Shown: positions 45,249 through 54,294, counted from the stretch's first letter. The stretch is 64,000 bases of DNA from JAEZJZ01 sp050949055 (GCA_050949055.1 JBMNFA010000009.1:186001-250000); one strand, 5' to 3'. Translations and numbers: made by a program. Notes: generated by a model from the sequence alone, not told the origin.

Positions 45249-46196
45249 CTATCCCTGCATGCTCTCTAGAGGGACTTGTACGGCAGCGACGATATTCTCA
45301 ATCAACTCTCGCGACTGGCTGAGGGTGACTGCGCCTCTGGAGATCACCCGGTGGTTCAGTGTGTGGGGTGCCAGATGCTGCACGTCCTCCGGCAGAATAT
45401 AGTCTCGCCCGTTGATAGCCGCATAAGTCTGACAGGCCTTAAACAGTGCAATCGTCCCCCTGGGGCTCACCCCCAGCTGAATAGAGGCTTTGTTGCGGGT
45501 TTGGCTGACGATCTCCACCAGATAATCCATTACCTCGGGATGGATGGATACCTCCGCCAAGTGGGCAAAAACGTAGTCCAGCTCCGGCCGGCCAACCACC
45601 GGGGCGATGGCTTGCAGGGGGTTGCCGATGTTGCGGTTGACGATGGCCTTCTCTTCTTCTTTTGTGGGGTACCCCAGATCGATGCGCATCAGAAACCGGT
45701 CCAGCTGGGCCTCCGGCAGCGGAAAGGTGCCATAGGATTCCACCGGGTTTTGGGTGGCCAGCACCATAAAGGGCGGCTGCAGCTGGCGGGTCTCCCCGTC
45801 CACGGTAATCTGCTTTTCTTCCATGGCCTCCAGCAGAGCTGATTGGGTACGCGGAGTAGCCCGGTTGATCTCGTCAGCCAAAACTATGTTGGCAAACAGG
45901 GGGCCTGCACGGAACTGAAAGTCGCCGCACTTCTGGTTATAGAAGTTGATGCCGGTGATATCCGAGGGCAAGAGATCGGGGGTGAACTGAATGCGTTTGA
46001 ACTCCAGGTTCAACGTCTTGGCGAAGGCTTTGATCATCATGGTCTTGCCCATGCCGGGCATATCCTCCAGGAGCATGTGGCCTCCCGCCAGGAAGGTGAC
46101 CAGCAACAGCTCGATCTCCTGCCCCTTGCCCACAATCACCTGGGATACATTGCTGACTACCTTGTCTTTTAGTGCTGTAAATCTGCTTAAGTCCAT
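45249..46196 (-). CDS. MoxR family AAA+ ATPase
   Basis: A 315-residue AAA_3 ATPase. Visible are Walker A MPGMGKTMMIKAFA, Walker B IVLADEINRATPRTQSALLEAMEE, sensor 1 VLATQNP, and the arginine-bearing DRFLMRIDLGYP, followed by the lid domain with GVSPRGTIALFKACQ. First in the moxR-DUF58-DUF4129 operon, which ends in a terminator at 42903. Family role: ATP-driven remodelling of protein complexes in cooperation with the DUF58 partner. The client here is unknown. Confidence 0.95.
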   Translation of the reverse strand: MDLSRFTALKDKVVSNVSQVIVGKGQEIELLLVTFLAGGHMLLEDMPGMGKTMMIKAFAKTLNLEFKRIQFTPDLLPSDITGINFYNQKCGDFQFRAGPLFANIVLADEINRATPRTQSALLEAMEEKQITVDGETRQLQPPFMVLATQNPVESYGTFPLPEAQLDRFLMRIDLGYPTKEEEKAIVNRNIGNPLQAIAPVVGRPELDYVFAHLAEVSIHPEVMDYLVEIVSQTRNKASIQLGVSPRGTIALFKACQTYAAINGRDYILPEDVQHLAPHTLNHRVISRGAVTLSQSRELIENIVAAVQVPLESMQG

Positions 46197-46580
46197 GCAA
46201 CCTTTCCTCCCCTGCTGTTGATGACTCCACTTTGGTCTAAGAACAATAACATAACCATATTGTACTGTTCGCTAAGTAATAGGAAAATCCTACTAGATGC
46301 TGGACAGAGTTAGTCTGCAGGGCGGTTTTATTCTCTGGCGCTCCCACGCCATACGAGCGGAGAAGCACCCAGATCCTTCACAGAGCCTGAGCGCCTGGAT
46401 GACACTCTGGGTGACGCCGATCCCCGCACCTTGGCCGTCTCGTGGCCATCGGCATGAAAGACAGAGAGCGAAATCCTGCCCTGCCATCGGGTCCGCGTTG
46501 ACCTGGTTTAGCGGCATGGCATAAACTAAAGCACATGGGGTGGCACTTGCCGCCTGGTGAGCACAAGGGAGTGAGGGAGT
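46197..46580. other. Intergenic region between moxR and ddl, nothing recognised
   Basis: A stretch of 384 bases upstream of both divergent genes. It contains short overlapping open frames on both strands, none with a recognisable family or ribosome site. Promoters for both operons should lie here, but no confident -35/-10 pair was found. Confidence 0.5.
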
Positions 46581-47681
46581 TTGGCGCACAAGATTCGGGT
46601 GGGAATCCTCTTTGGCGGCAGGTCCGCCGAACACGAAGTCTCGCTGCAATCAGCCAAGAACGTGGTCGAGGCAATGGACCGGGAGAAATACGAACCGATC
46701 TTGATTGGCATCGACAAACAAGGACAGTGGTACTTAAGCGATCAGCCGGATTGGGTCTTGAATGCCCACGATCCGAAGCTGATCCGCTTGAATACCAACA
46801 ATAACCGGGTAGGGATTATGCCCCTGCCAGAGCGTAACCAGTTGGTTGGGGTGAACAGCTCCGCCAGTTATGGCCACATTGACGTGGTCTTTCCAGTGCT
46901 GCACGGCCCTTACGGCGAAGATGGAGCGATCCAGGGCTTGCTGAAGTTGGCCGGCATTCCTTGTGTCGGCGCCGATGTGCTGGGTTCAGCCATCGGCATG
47001 GATAAGGACGTGATGAAACGCCTGTTGCGGGACGCCGGCATCCCCATCGCTCGCTTTAGGTGCTATCGCAGCGAGGCATCAGCTGCCGCCGATTGGCCAG
47101 AGTTGACCAAGGAACTGGGCTTGCCCCTGTTTGTCAAGCCGGCCAACCTGGGCTCTTCTGTGGGCGTGAGCAAGGTGCGCACTGAGCGGGAATACATCCG
47201 GGCTGTCAAAACGGCCTTTGAATATGATCGCAAGATCATCGTGGAGGAGGCCATCCGGGGGCGGGAAATTGAGTGTTCGGTGTTAGGGAACGAACAACCC
47301 ATCGCCTCCTTGCCCGGCGAAGTGCTGCCTAGGCAAGAGTTCTATTCCTATGAGGCTAAATACATAGACGAGCACGGGGCAAGGTTGGATATACCTGCGC
47401 GACTTTCGCCTGCGGAGATCGCACGGGTACAGGCAATGGCCCTGGACGCCTTTCAGGTTCTCTGCTGCTCTGGGATGGCACGGGTGGATATGTTCCTACA
47501 GGCCGACGGCCGGCTGGTGCTGAATGAGATCAACACCATCCCCGGCTTCACCCGCATCAGTATGTATCCGCAACTATGGCAGGCCAGCGGAATTGGCTAC
47601 AGCGAGTTGATCGACCGCCTAATCCAGCTAGCCATCGGCAGGTTCCAAGCAGAGCAACGGCTGCAAACAACGGTAGATTAG
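46581..47681 (+). CDS. ddl: D-alanine--D-alanine ligase
   Basis: An ATP-grasp enzyme of 366 residues that joins two D-Ala for peptidoglycan precursors in the cytoplasm. Family markers are GGRSAEHEVSLQSAKNV at the N-terminus, HGPYGEDGAIQGLLKLAGIPCVG, MDKDVMKRLL, LFVKPANLGSSVGVSKV, and LNEINTIPGFTRISMYPQLW. The omega-loop keeps Tyr in EFYSYEAKYID, the mark of D-Ala-D-Ala rather than vancomycin-resistance D-Ala-D-Lac ligases. The TTG start lies 9 bases after an AAGGGAG site. It stands alone, followed by a hairpin terminator. Confidence 0.96.
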   Translation: MAHKIRVGILFGGRSAEHEVSLQSAKNVVEAMDREKYEPILIGIDKQGQWYLSDQPDWVLNAHDPKLIRLNTNNNRVGIMPLPERNQLVGVNSSASYGHIDVVFPVLHGPYGEDGAIQGLLKLAGIPCVGADVLGSAIGMDKDVMKRLLRDAGIPIARFRCYRSEASAAADWPELTKELGLPLFVKPANLGSSVGVSKVRTEREYIRAVKTAFEYDRKIIVEEAIRGREIECSVLGNEQPIASLPGEVLPRQEFYSYEAKYIDEHGARLDIPARLSPAEIARVQAMALDAFQVLCCSGMARVDMFLQADGRLVLNEINTIPGFTRISMYPQLWQASGIGYSELIDRLIQLAIGRFQAEQRLQTTVD

Positions 47682-47725
47682 CCGGGCAATAGGAAATGAG
47701 ATGTAGGGGCAGGAATAAGAAAAGC

Positions 47726-47763
47726 CACAGCGGGGCGCAAGGCAAAGCTTGCGTCCCGCTGTG
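47726..47763. terminator. Bidirectional hairpin between ddl and the UPF0316 gene
   Basis: CACAGCGGG(G)CGCAAG / CTTGCG(T)CCCGCTGTG, 15 bp with one mismatch, loop of 6 bases. TTATT follows on the plus strand and TTTTCTTATT on the minus strand, so it can serve both convergent genes. Confidence 0.75.
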
Positions 47764-47798
47764 TTATTGGCTCAACCCAACTGCCATCCTTGATGGCT

Positions 47799-48314
47799 CT
47801 ATTTCTTCAGGAATCCACCCTGGACTGCTTTGGTGTCGTCGACAGCGATCACGGCATCGGGAGCGTAACGGTTGATCTTATCAATGGCTGCCCGAATGCG
47901 TTTGCGCTTTACCAATACCAGCAGCATCGTCTTGCTGCTCTCTTTGCCAGCGCCGACAAAGCTAGTTACCCCGAACCCGTCCTCCCGCAAGCTGCCTGCG
48001 ATCAGGTCAGACGAAGCCGAGTCCACAATTACCCGCACGCTGCTGAGGCCGATTGCCAGCTTGCTTTCCACAATGGTGCCAGCATAGATGCCACAGGAAA
48101 ACCCCAGGGCATAGACGACCATCTTCAGCGGATCAGATTGAATATCCTGAATCACTCTGCTGGCCACTAACAGCCAGATGGACACCTCTACAAAACCGAT
48201 CACCGCTCCTAGCAGCTTCTCGCCCCGGCTGATCAGCATTACCCTCATCGTCATCAAAGAGACTTCGATGATCTTGGCAAAGAAGATGGCAAAATACAAT
48301 AGCGCCTGAGCCAT
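47799..48314 (-). CDS. UPF0316 membrane protein (DUF2179-type)
   Basis: A 171-residue protein. Three hydrophobic N-terminal segments (LLYFAIFFAKIIEVSLMTMRVML, LGAVIGFVEVSIWLLVASRVI, KMVVYALGFSCGIYAGTIVESKL) are followed by a soluble domain with GFGVTSFVGAGKESSKTMLLVLVKRKR, the DUF2179 pattern. The ATG follows GGAGGTGG. UPF0316 proteins have no established function. The 48315-48566 stretch upstream holds no recognised gene. Confidence 0.88.
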   Translation of the reverse strand: MAQALLYFAIFFAKIIEVSLMTMRVMLISRGEKLLGAVIGFVEVSIWLLVASRVIQDIQSDPLKMVVYALGFSCGIYAGTIVESKLAIGLSSVRVIVDSASSDLIAGSLREDGFGVTSFVGAGKESSKTMLLVLVKRKRIRAAIDKINRYAPDAVIAVDDTKAVQGGFLKK

Positions 48315-48566
48315 GCTTAACCACCTCCAGATTATGCTCTAGTACAACTGTACTCCATCGAGATCGGCAATTCAAGCGGGAAGCGATTGCCCGGTATCGC
48401 ACTGGGGCAACCGGTGACACTGCACAATAATGCAGGAGGACAGGCAACTGGCTAAAAGCAGCTGCCCGCAGAATCGCCCCATAGTGCCGAAAAACAGCAG
48501 CGGCCATGAACCAAGTGAAGGGCTATCGGGCCCATCAGCGCGAGCCTACTTGCGCTTCTCTGCGGC

Positions 48567-49415
48567 TCATCGGGAGATCCGCTGGAGTAGCCGCTCAATC
48601 CGGTAAGTGCAGTCGGCTTCCCTGGCGGCGGGCTGCCTCCAGCTGTCCGACAGTGGGAAGTAAATCCCATCCTTGGCCGCGCTGCCCATATCCCAGCGGC
48701 CGCTGGCGTTCCGGTTGGCCTGCAGCCAAGCGACAACAAAGCCGAGCCGGCCCTTTGCGCTGGGGTAGGCTGCCAGCAGCTCCGCGGCAGCCAGATAGCG
48801 GCTGGCCAGCTTGCTCTGGAAGCTAGGGGGCGGCTCGCTCAGCGGCCGACCGTAAATGTAATAGATGCCCTCGGGGTGGCTGAGGATGTGCTGGAAAACC
48901 AGCGGTTCGATTGCGCGGTCGAGGCAAGGGGAAATCAACGACACCTGATAGAAAGAGACAAAGTCAACCAGCCTGCCGCCGCGTGGCGCTTCGCCGAACG
49001 CGTCGGCATAGGCGGCAACATAATCGCTATGCCTGTACTGCCCGCTGACGAAAGCGGCTGAGATGATGCCGGCCCAAGTGGCGGCCACGCTGTTGGCTGC
49101 CGCGATTTCATCGGTGAATCTGCGAATCCAGGTGGCCAGCATCAGCCGGGTGAAGATATCCCAATCATGCAGTTTCTCGCGCCGGTCTGGAGTCTGCCGG
49201 ATGCCCCGCAGGCATTCGTGCATGTACGCGACGCAGCGCTGAATCGGCTCATCCTGCATCCTGTAGCCCAGCACCGCCAGCCGCCGCAAAGCCTGTTCGG
49301 TGGTTGGCGAGCTTTTGCCCGGCTCGCTGAGCGAGTGGAAGTATCCCCACGACCCATCCTCCCGCTGCAGGGCGAGCAGTTCTTTGGCCCATTTGGAGTT
49401 GCGGTAATCAGCCAT
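48567..49415 (-). CDS. Conserved hypothetical protein with (alpha/alpha) barrel-like repeats
   Basis: A 282-residue soluble protein. ATG 49415 behind GGAGGG gives the start MADYRNSKWAKELLALQREDGSWG; upstream codons in the frame have no ribosome site. The LLALQREDGSWGYFHSL motif and later VVAWLQANRNASGRWDMG resemble the QW-type repeats of terpene cyclases and prenyltransferases, which form alpha/alpha toroids. No DXDD or zinc ligand set is visible, so catalysis is not claimed. Monocistronic. Confidence 0.7.
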   Translation of the reverse strand: MADYRNSKWAKELLALQREDGSWGYFHSLSEPGKSSPTTEQALRRLAVLGYRMQDEPIQRCVAYMHECLRGIRQTPDRREKLHDWDIFTRLMLATWIRRFTDEIAAANSVAATWAGIISAAFVSGQYRHSDYVAAYADAFGEAPRGGRLVDFVSFYQVSLISPCLDRAIEPLVFQHILSHPEGIYYIYGRPLSEPPPSFQSKLASRYLAAAELLAAYPSAKGRLGFVVAWLQANRNASGRWDMGSAAKDGIYFPLSDSWRQPAAREADCTYRIERLLQRISR

Positions 49416-49482
49416 GAGGATCCCTCCATTCCAGACTGTGTCTGGCCGGTTGCCCCGGCCACTCAACAACCGGGTACGAGGG

Positions 49483-49824
49483 CTAGGCCTCTGCCTGCTG
49501 CTTCGGAAGAAAGACGTGCACCTTGGCCGCGTGCTCCTCATCCAGCGGGATGGTCATGTACAGAAAGTTAACATCCCCCTGGTCCAGACAGGCCATGGAG
49601 CTTTTCCCCGTCTCAATGCTCTGTTGTGTGGGACAGTTTGCGTGCACCTTCTGCGAACCCACAGCCTGAAAGCAGGGCATGCCGACGAGAGACTTCCCCT
49701 CATTCATTTCATCTGCAAACCGCTGGTTGTGCCAAATGATCTGGTACTTCCTGTTGAGAATCATCACCGAGAGATAGGGGGAGTTGACCAACTCGTGCCC
49801 CAGCTTTTCCAATAGAGCTTCCAT
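49483..49824 (-). CDS. Single PAS domain protein
   Basis: A 113-residue cytosolic protein consisting of one PAS-like sensor domain: SPYLSVMILNRKYQIIWHNQRFADEMN, LVGMPCFQAVG, HANCPTQQSIETGK. The two Cys fall at positions where redox- or metal-sensing PAS domains often carry them. It has no kinase or HTH output domain, so it probably signals by binding a partner. AAGGAGG lies 13 bases before ATG, rather far. No partner gene was identified nearby. Confidence 0.8.
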   Translation of the reverse strand: MEALLEKLGHELVNSPYLSVMILNRKYQIIWHNQRFADEMNEGKSLVGMPCFQAVGSQKVHANCPTQQSIETGKSSMACLDQGDVNFLYMTIPLDEEHAAKVHVFLPKQQAEA

Positions 49825-49933
49825 ATTAGCCGATTTTCCTCCTTTATGTGCGTCCTGAAGAAGTTGCCACTCACTTAGAGGCTCTTGGTGCGCTAGTCAG
49901 GCTAAGCCAGAATGCCATTCTGGACCTCGTATA

Positions 49934-49964
49934 ATGAGTCACCAGAACCGTCCCCGTGGCTCAT
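49934..49964 (+). repeat. REP-like hairpin, second family, copy 1
   Basis: TGAGTCAC / GTGGCTCA (one G-T pair) enclose CAGAACCGTCCCC. Related copies lie at 50386 and 52086 in the same orientation. The complementary strand supplies the TGA stop of the DUF3795 gene (stop 49961). The cognate transposase is not in the window: the RAYT at 391 has a different repeat. Confidence 0.8.
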
Positions 49965-50245
49965 TCGCTCGCCAGGCCAAGCAAACGCTGGGCGCGCACT
50001 TGCAGGGCCTGCTGGTGCTCTTCGTCGCTTTGCGACGGATCCTTCAGGTCATGCCACATCTGACAAGGCAGCTCTGCGCACTGTCCACAATGAGCAAATC
50101 CATGTTCGCTGGAACACCGATACAGCTCGCATTGCTTGGCCCCTTCAGTCCAAAAAGGCTTGCCCTCTACCTTCGCACAGCCGGGACAATCTTTGGGATA
50201 GGCATAGCAGTCACTGCAATCCAACCCGCATCTAGTGATCACCAA
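49961..50245 (-). CDS. DUF3795 protein, cysteine-rich metal- or cluster-binding
   Basis: A protein of about 94 residues with the DUF3795 cysteine pattern: CGLDCSDCYAYPKDCPGC, CELYRC, HCGQCAELPC, at least ten Cys in all. This suggests zinc or an iron-sulfur cluster. The frame is open to a GTG at 50284, but GGGGGAGGTGG directly precedes TTG 50245 (VITRCGLDC). The stop codon is provided by the REP copy at 49934, so the 3' end was probably set by repeat insertion. Function unknown. Confidence 0.82.
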   Translation of the reverse strand: MVITRCGLDCSDCYAYPKDCPGCAKVEGKPFWTEGAKQCELYRCSSEHGFAHCGQCAELPCQMWHDLKDPSQSDEEHQQALQVRAQRLLGLASE

Positions 50246-50374
50246 AACCACCTCCCCCAAATCTTCGCAACTGATTTCGTCCACATTCTCTATTTGGGCG
50301 AGGATGGCACAAATTCCTTGCTAATTCAACGGGAAAATGCTGCCGGCCTCCTCAGAACCCTCCCGACTCAGGGT

Positions 50375-51844
50375 TCAGTGCAGCAGGTCAACAGAATTGT
50401 CCCTATGGCTCAACCGACACCGCTCGGCATGTCCAAGTAGATACAAGAACGCGTAGGCAGGCAAGCGATACACGTTGCTGGATGAAGCCGGCAAAGGCCC
50501 GTAATCTTCATCCTTCTTGGTAATCAATAACGTGGCAGTCGCATCGCTAGCGTGGGTGATCAATGGCTGCAACTCCGCCAGGTCATAAGTCTCGCGATAC
50601 TTCACTTCTACCAGAACCTTGCCCCGGGGCAACTGTATCACCACATCAATCTCCTGGTCGCCTTTTCCGGCTTCGCGGTAATAACCAACCCGGGTTGCAC
50701 TTTGGTAGTAAAAGGATTGTAGATGCCTATAAACCGCAGTCTCTACCATCAACCCCATTTCTGCCGGATTGATCAGCAAATCTGATTGCATCAATACGGC
50801 ATTTCGAATGGCTGGATCGGCAATGTATATCTTATTCTGCGTTTTCAACGCTTTCTTGCCACTAAGGTTAATCGGCGCGCTGACGTATACCAAGTTAGCT
50901 TGCCGTAAGTGTTCAATGTACTTCTCGACGGTAGGGCGGCTGACCCCTTCCAGCTCCTTCGCCATGCTGGCCACGTTGATCACACTGGACGAATGGTAGC
51001 AGAGATAAAGGAAAATCCTCTCCAGATCTGCAGGACTGCGCACACTGAACAACGACGGGATATCCCTTTTCAAGACCTTATCCACCACGTCTTCTCGCAG
51101 GACTCTCTGTGCGCATAAATGATCGTTGGATAGCGCTAGCTCCGGAAAACCTCCGATCTGCAGGTAGCGATGGAAGTGCTTTTGCAGCGGCCGCAGCTTT
51201 GCCATAATCAACGTCTGCTTTGTCGCCTCCAACCTGCTTAAGGCAGTTGGTGGCACGGTCACGTCCAGTTCCGGACGCTCGTCCACCTGCAGCAGTTCGC
51301 AGTACTCGTAAAACGAGAGGGTGGGAACACTGATCACCTTCCATCTGCCCACCCCACTTTCGATGGCACGATCAAGCAACCTGGGGCTGGCAGACCCGGT
51401 TGCCACCACACGCGTTGCTGGTTGCGTGTCGAAAATTGTCTTCAGCCAAAAGTCCCAATCGTTTGCGTACTGAAGTTCATCGAAGAAGTAAAACACATCC
51501 TGCTCTCCGTAGACATTCTGATGATAGATTTCAAGCACTCGGTTCAAAGGACAGAGTTTTAGCAAAGGGTGGTCCAGTGAAACATAGAGCAGCCGCTTGC
51601 TATCCGCGCCCTGTTCTATCAGCCTCTCTATCATCTGGTAAAGCATGGTGGTCTTGCCTATCCGCCGTGCACCAGAAATGAGCGCCATGCGGCGAATATC
51701 AGGATGTTCAATTGCTGCCATGACCTCATAGAACGCCAATCGCTTGACTCTCTTGGTCAGTTCTTTGGGTACATGGTCGGTACGCCACCAGGGGTTATAG
51801 GATAACAACACGCTAAAGATGTTTGCCTCGCTGGTAAGCTGCAT
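50375..51844 (-). CDS. AAA_14/DUF4143 ATPase
   Basis: A 489-residue ATPase. Walker A SGARRIGKTTMLYQ and Walker B DVFYFFDELQYANDWD belong to AAA_14, and the C-terminal DUF4143 region (VETAVYRHLQSFYY, then EIDVVIQLPRGKVLVEVKYRE) resembles an archaeal-Holliday-junction or PD-(D/E)xK-like nuclease fold, with the E-I-D and E-V-K residues present. Between them SRPTVEKYIEHLRQANLVY looks like a winged helix. ATG 51844 follows GGGAGGTG. These proteins are common in Clostridia, with unknown role. The last eight codons (SHRDNSVD...) are encoded by a REP copy. Confidence 0.85.
   Translation of the reverse strand: MQLTSEANIFSVLLSYNPWWRTDHVPKELTKRVKRLAFYEVMAAIEHPDIRRMALISGARRIGKTTMLYQMIERLIEQGADSKRLLYVSLDHPLLKLCPLNRVLEIYHQNVYGEQDVFYFFDELQYANDWDFWLKTIFDTQPATRVVATGSASPRLLDRAIESGVGRWKVISVPTLSFYEYCELLQVDERPELDVTVPPTALSRLEATKQTLIMAKLRPLQKHFHRYLQIGGFPELALSNDHLCAQRVLREDVVDKVLKRDIPSLFSVRSPADLERIFLYLCYHSSSVINVASMAKELEGVSRPTVEKYIEHLRQANLVYVSAPINLSGKKALKTQNKIYIADPAIRNAVLMQSDLLINPAEMGLMVETAVYRHLQSFYYQSATRVGYYREAGKGDQEIDVVIQLPRGKVLVEVKYRETYDLAELQPLITHASDATATLLITKKDEDYGPLPASSSNVYRLPAYAFLYLLGHAERCRLSHRDNSVDLLH
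50386..50412 (+). repeat. REP-like hairpin, second family, copy 2, inside a coding end
   Basis: TCAACAGAATTGTCCCTATGGCTCA aligns with copy 1 over its core and right arm; the left arm has decayed. It encodes the last residues of the AAA_14 ATPase on the opposite strand. Confidence 0.65.
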
Positions 51845-52261
51845 CTTAAACACCTCCCTGCTAGTATTCTAGCCTAAATTTTCACAACTGCATACATCTG
51901 ATACAACTATACTTTCATCCAGCGCTCGACTAGTGCAAGTTAAGGTGCAAGTGTTTCAATGCCCTGCCATCGCGGGCGCAACGGAAGGGCGCGCCCAACA
52001 CGCTGCCAACAGAAAGCTAGCGACCATGGAGGAAGACACAGGCCGGGGACGAGCTTCATTCACAGAACTCGCTGACCGGTGCAGTTGAGTCATCGGAACC
52101 GTCCCTGTGCCTCATCGCCTCTGGGCTAATTGACACAGGATTTAACGAAGGGTACGGCGAAAAGATGTGCAGCTGCAGGAGCTGAGTTCTCCCAGCTGCG
52201 CTCGGAAAGGCAGAAAACGCTGATCCCTATTCGGGGAAAAGGCCAAAGGAGGTCGACCAAA
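51845..52261. other. Intergenic region, only a REP copy recognised
   Basis: A gap of about 417 bases between the AAA_14 ATPase and the M24-like gene. The only recognised element is the REP copy at 52086-52114. The extra in-frame codons upstream of 52262 (from 52130) have no ribosome site and do not resemble M24 proteins. Confidence 0.5.
52086..52114 (+). repeat. REP-like hairpin, second family, copy 3
   Basis: TGAGTCATCGGAACCGTCCC and the right arm TGTGCCTCA, same core and orientation as the other two copies. It lies in the promoter region of the M24-like gene. Confidence 0.75.
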
Positions 52262-53503
52262 GTGGAACAAAGCTACTACATAGGCAATCGGCGGCGGCTG
52301 TATGAGGGCATGGAGGACAACTCGCTGCTGGTGCTGTTTGCGGGGCACCCACCGCGGCAGAGCGCCGACCAGATGTATTCTTTCTTCTGCAACCGCAACT
52401 ATCTCTACGCCACCGGCTGTGACGAGGAAGGCACCGCCCTGCTAGCTGAGAAGCGTGACGGCGTCGTCACTGAGACGCTGTACCTGCAACGCCCGGACCC
52501 AATGGCCGAGCGCTGGTCCGGCAGGCGGCTAAAGGCCGACGAAGCTATAGCCATTTCCGGCATCCAGCGCATCGCCTACCTGGATCAGTTTCAACGCGAC
52601 TTCCACCTTTCTGCCAACGGCGGCCAGATTGAGCGGGTCTATCTGGACTTGTTCCGGCTCACGCCCAATGAACCGGCTGACCAGGCGCACCGCTTTGCCC
52701 AGGACTGCCAACGGGATTACCCGGCGCTGGCGGTGAAGAACATCCATCCGCAGTTCGGTTCCCTGCGCAAGGTGAAGCAACCCTGCGAGATTGCGGCCAT
52801 GCGGGAAGCCGTGCGCATTACCGGCGAAGCCATCCGGGCGATGATGCGCGCCTCCCGCCCAGGGATGTGGGAATACCAGTACAAAGCGGTCTTCGATCAT
52901 GTTCTCACCGATCACGGCGTGCTGCAACCAGGTTTTCCGCCGATAATTAGCGCCGGACCGAACAACTTCTGCATCCATTATTACGCCTACACCGGGCAGG
53001 CGCAGGATGGCGACCTGATACTGAACGACGTGGGGGCCCGCTGGCAGGGCATGGTGAACGATGTCTCCCGCGCCTGGCCGTGCAACGGCAAGTTCAGCCA
53101 GCGCCAACGCCTGCTGTACGAGTGCGCCTTGCGCACTTCTGACCACATGTTCTCGATCATCAAGCCCGGCATGCCACACGCGGATGTGGATCGCTTGGCG
53201 CGCGAGTACAACTACCAGCTACTCCACGACCTGGGACTGGTGAAGAGCTACGACGAAATTGGGAAACTGATGTGGCACGGCGGTGCCCATCACGTGGGCC
53301 TGGATGTGCACGACGACGTTACCCGCGGCGGCCTGCTGCAGCCCGGCATGATCTTCTGCGTGGATATCGGCATCTACTGCGAGGAATGGGGTATCGGCTT
53401 CCGCCTGGAGGATAACTGCTTGGTCACCGAGGACGGCTGCGAAAACTTGTCCCGCGCCATTCCGCGCACGATTGCAGAAATTGAGGCCGCCATGGCCAAG
53501 TGA
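52262..53503 (+). CDS. M24 family peptidase-like protein with an altered metal site
   Basis: A 413-residue paralogue of the enzyme at 4594-5838, with the same two-domain length. The two Asp ligands (LNDVGARW, VNDVSRAWP), the His (GGAHHVGLDVHD) and the last Glu (GFRLEDNCLV) are present. The Glu of the usual V-E-P-G motif is Asp here (FCVDIGIYC) and the Pro-Gly is lost. This may change metal binding or specificity, or make it a non-peptidase. The frame is open to 52130, but GTG 52262 follows AAAGGAGG at ideal spacing. A terminator follows. Confidence 0.85.
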   Translation: MEQSYYIGNRRRLYEGMEDNSLLVLFAGHPPRQSADQMYSFFCNRNYLYATGCDEEGTALLAEKRDGVVTETLYLQRPDPMAERWSGRRLKADEAIAISGIQRIAYLDQFQRDFHLSANGGQIERVYLDLFRLTPNEPADQAHRFAQDCQRDYPALAVKNIHPQFGSLRKVKQPCEIAAMREAVRITGEAIRAMMRASRPGMWEYQYKAVFDHVLTDHGVLQPGFPPIISAGPNNFCIHYYAYTGQAQDGDLILNDVGARWQGMVNDVSRAWPCNGKFSQRQRLLYECALRTSDHMFSIIKPGMPHADVDRLAREYNYQLLHDLGLVKSYDEIGKLMWHGGAHHVGLDVHDDVTRGGLLQPGMIFCVDIGIYCEEWGIGFRLEDNCLVTEDGCENLSRAIPRTIAEIEAAMAK

Positions 53504-53523
53504 TGATCTGAAGATATGAAAAA

Positions 53524-53575
53524 AGAGGATGCGCCCGGGGCCCTGAAAACGAGCCAAAGGGGCATCCTCTGCTTT
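53524..53575 (+). terminator. Terminator after the M24-like gene
   Basis: AGAGGATGC / GCATCCTCT (9 bp, extended by CCC/GGG) with a long loop, followed by GCTTT. Confidence 0.65.
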
Positions 53576-53622
53576 ATGTGCGGCCGCAGTTGTGCGCTCA
53601 CTGAGTGAACTAAGGCAGCAGA

Positions 53623-54120
53623 CTATTCTTTTCTCCCCAGATTGAGCGACAGGATATGTCTGGTAGGCCAGAACTCGTACAGGTGCAGGTTCTGCACCTT
53701 CCCCTGAAAGGATTTGAACTGCTCGCCCACTATCGGTAGCGCAGCATACACCCTCCCCGGCTGATCGATCAGCATGGTGGTGTGCGGAGTCCAGGTGGCG
53801 CTTTGGCCAAAGTTGTCTTTTAGGTCAGACAGTGTGCGATTGGGGGCAGGAGCGATAAACAGCACCTCGCATCCAGCAAACAACCCGATATTGCTGAAGA
53901 CGATATTGAACGGGTCAAACTGCTGCGCCACACGTTCCACCAAATGGGCAACCTCACTTTCCTCAATCACCGGAAACGTGCCCAAGGTGATGTGCAGAGG
54001 TAGCCCCTTGGTCTGAGTTCCCACAAAGCCTGCCTCATAGAGGGCGTTCTGAATGCCCGCCAGCCGCTTTTCTGTTTCTTCATCAAATCCAGCCAATACG
54101 CAAAGGAATTTCTCCGCCAT
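53623..54120 (-). CDS. 2'-5' RNA ligase (LigT/2H phosphoesterase) family protein
   Basis: A 165-residue 2H-superfamily protein. The two His-x-Thr motifs that form the active site are LPLHITLGTFP and WTPHTTMLI. Such enzymes cleave or ligate 2'-5' linkages or act as cyclic phosphodiesterases on RNA ends. ATG 54120 follows GGAGGTGA at an ideal distance; codons upstream lack a ribosome site. Monocistronic. The start MAEKFLCVLAGF resembles a short remnant at 24981-25017, so a second copy may have existed. Confidence 0.88.
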   Translation of the reverse strand: MAEKFLCVLAGFDEETEKRLAGIQNALYEAGFVGTQTKGLPLHITLGTFPVIEESEVAHLVERVAQQFDPFNIVFSNIGLFAGCEVLFIAPAPNRTLSDLKDNFGQSATWTPHTTMLIDQPGRVYAALPIVGEQFKSFQGKVQNLHLYEFWPTRHILSLNLGRKE

Positions 54121-54266
54121 GTGATCACCTCCATGCGAATTTTGAGTGCCTGCATAATAGCAAGGAGCCTGAGTGGAATAACTGTCCAAAGTAGAGCCGA
54201 GAGACTAAAGGGGTGGCCTGGCTCAGCCGTTGAGCGATGCTGTGGTACTCGCGGATGAAGTGATGT

Positions 54267-54286
54267 GGACGGGAAGCAACCCGTCC
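54267..54286 (-). terminator. Hairpin after the HTH gene
   Basis: GGACGGG / CCCGTCC (7 bp), loop AAGCAA, 9 bases beyond the HTH stop codon. It has no T-run. Confidence 0.45.
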
Positions 54287-54294
54287 TACTGTCT

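Noticed and set aside
46293..46649. Minus-strand frame upstream of ddl
   Set aside because: No start signal or homology, and it overlaps the ddl start on the other strand. Probably non-coding.
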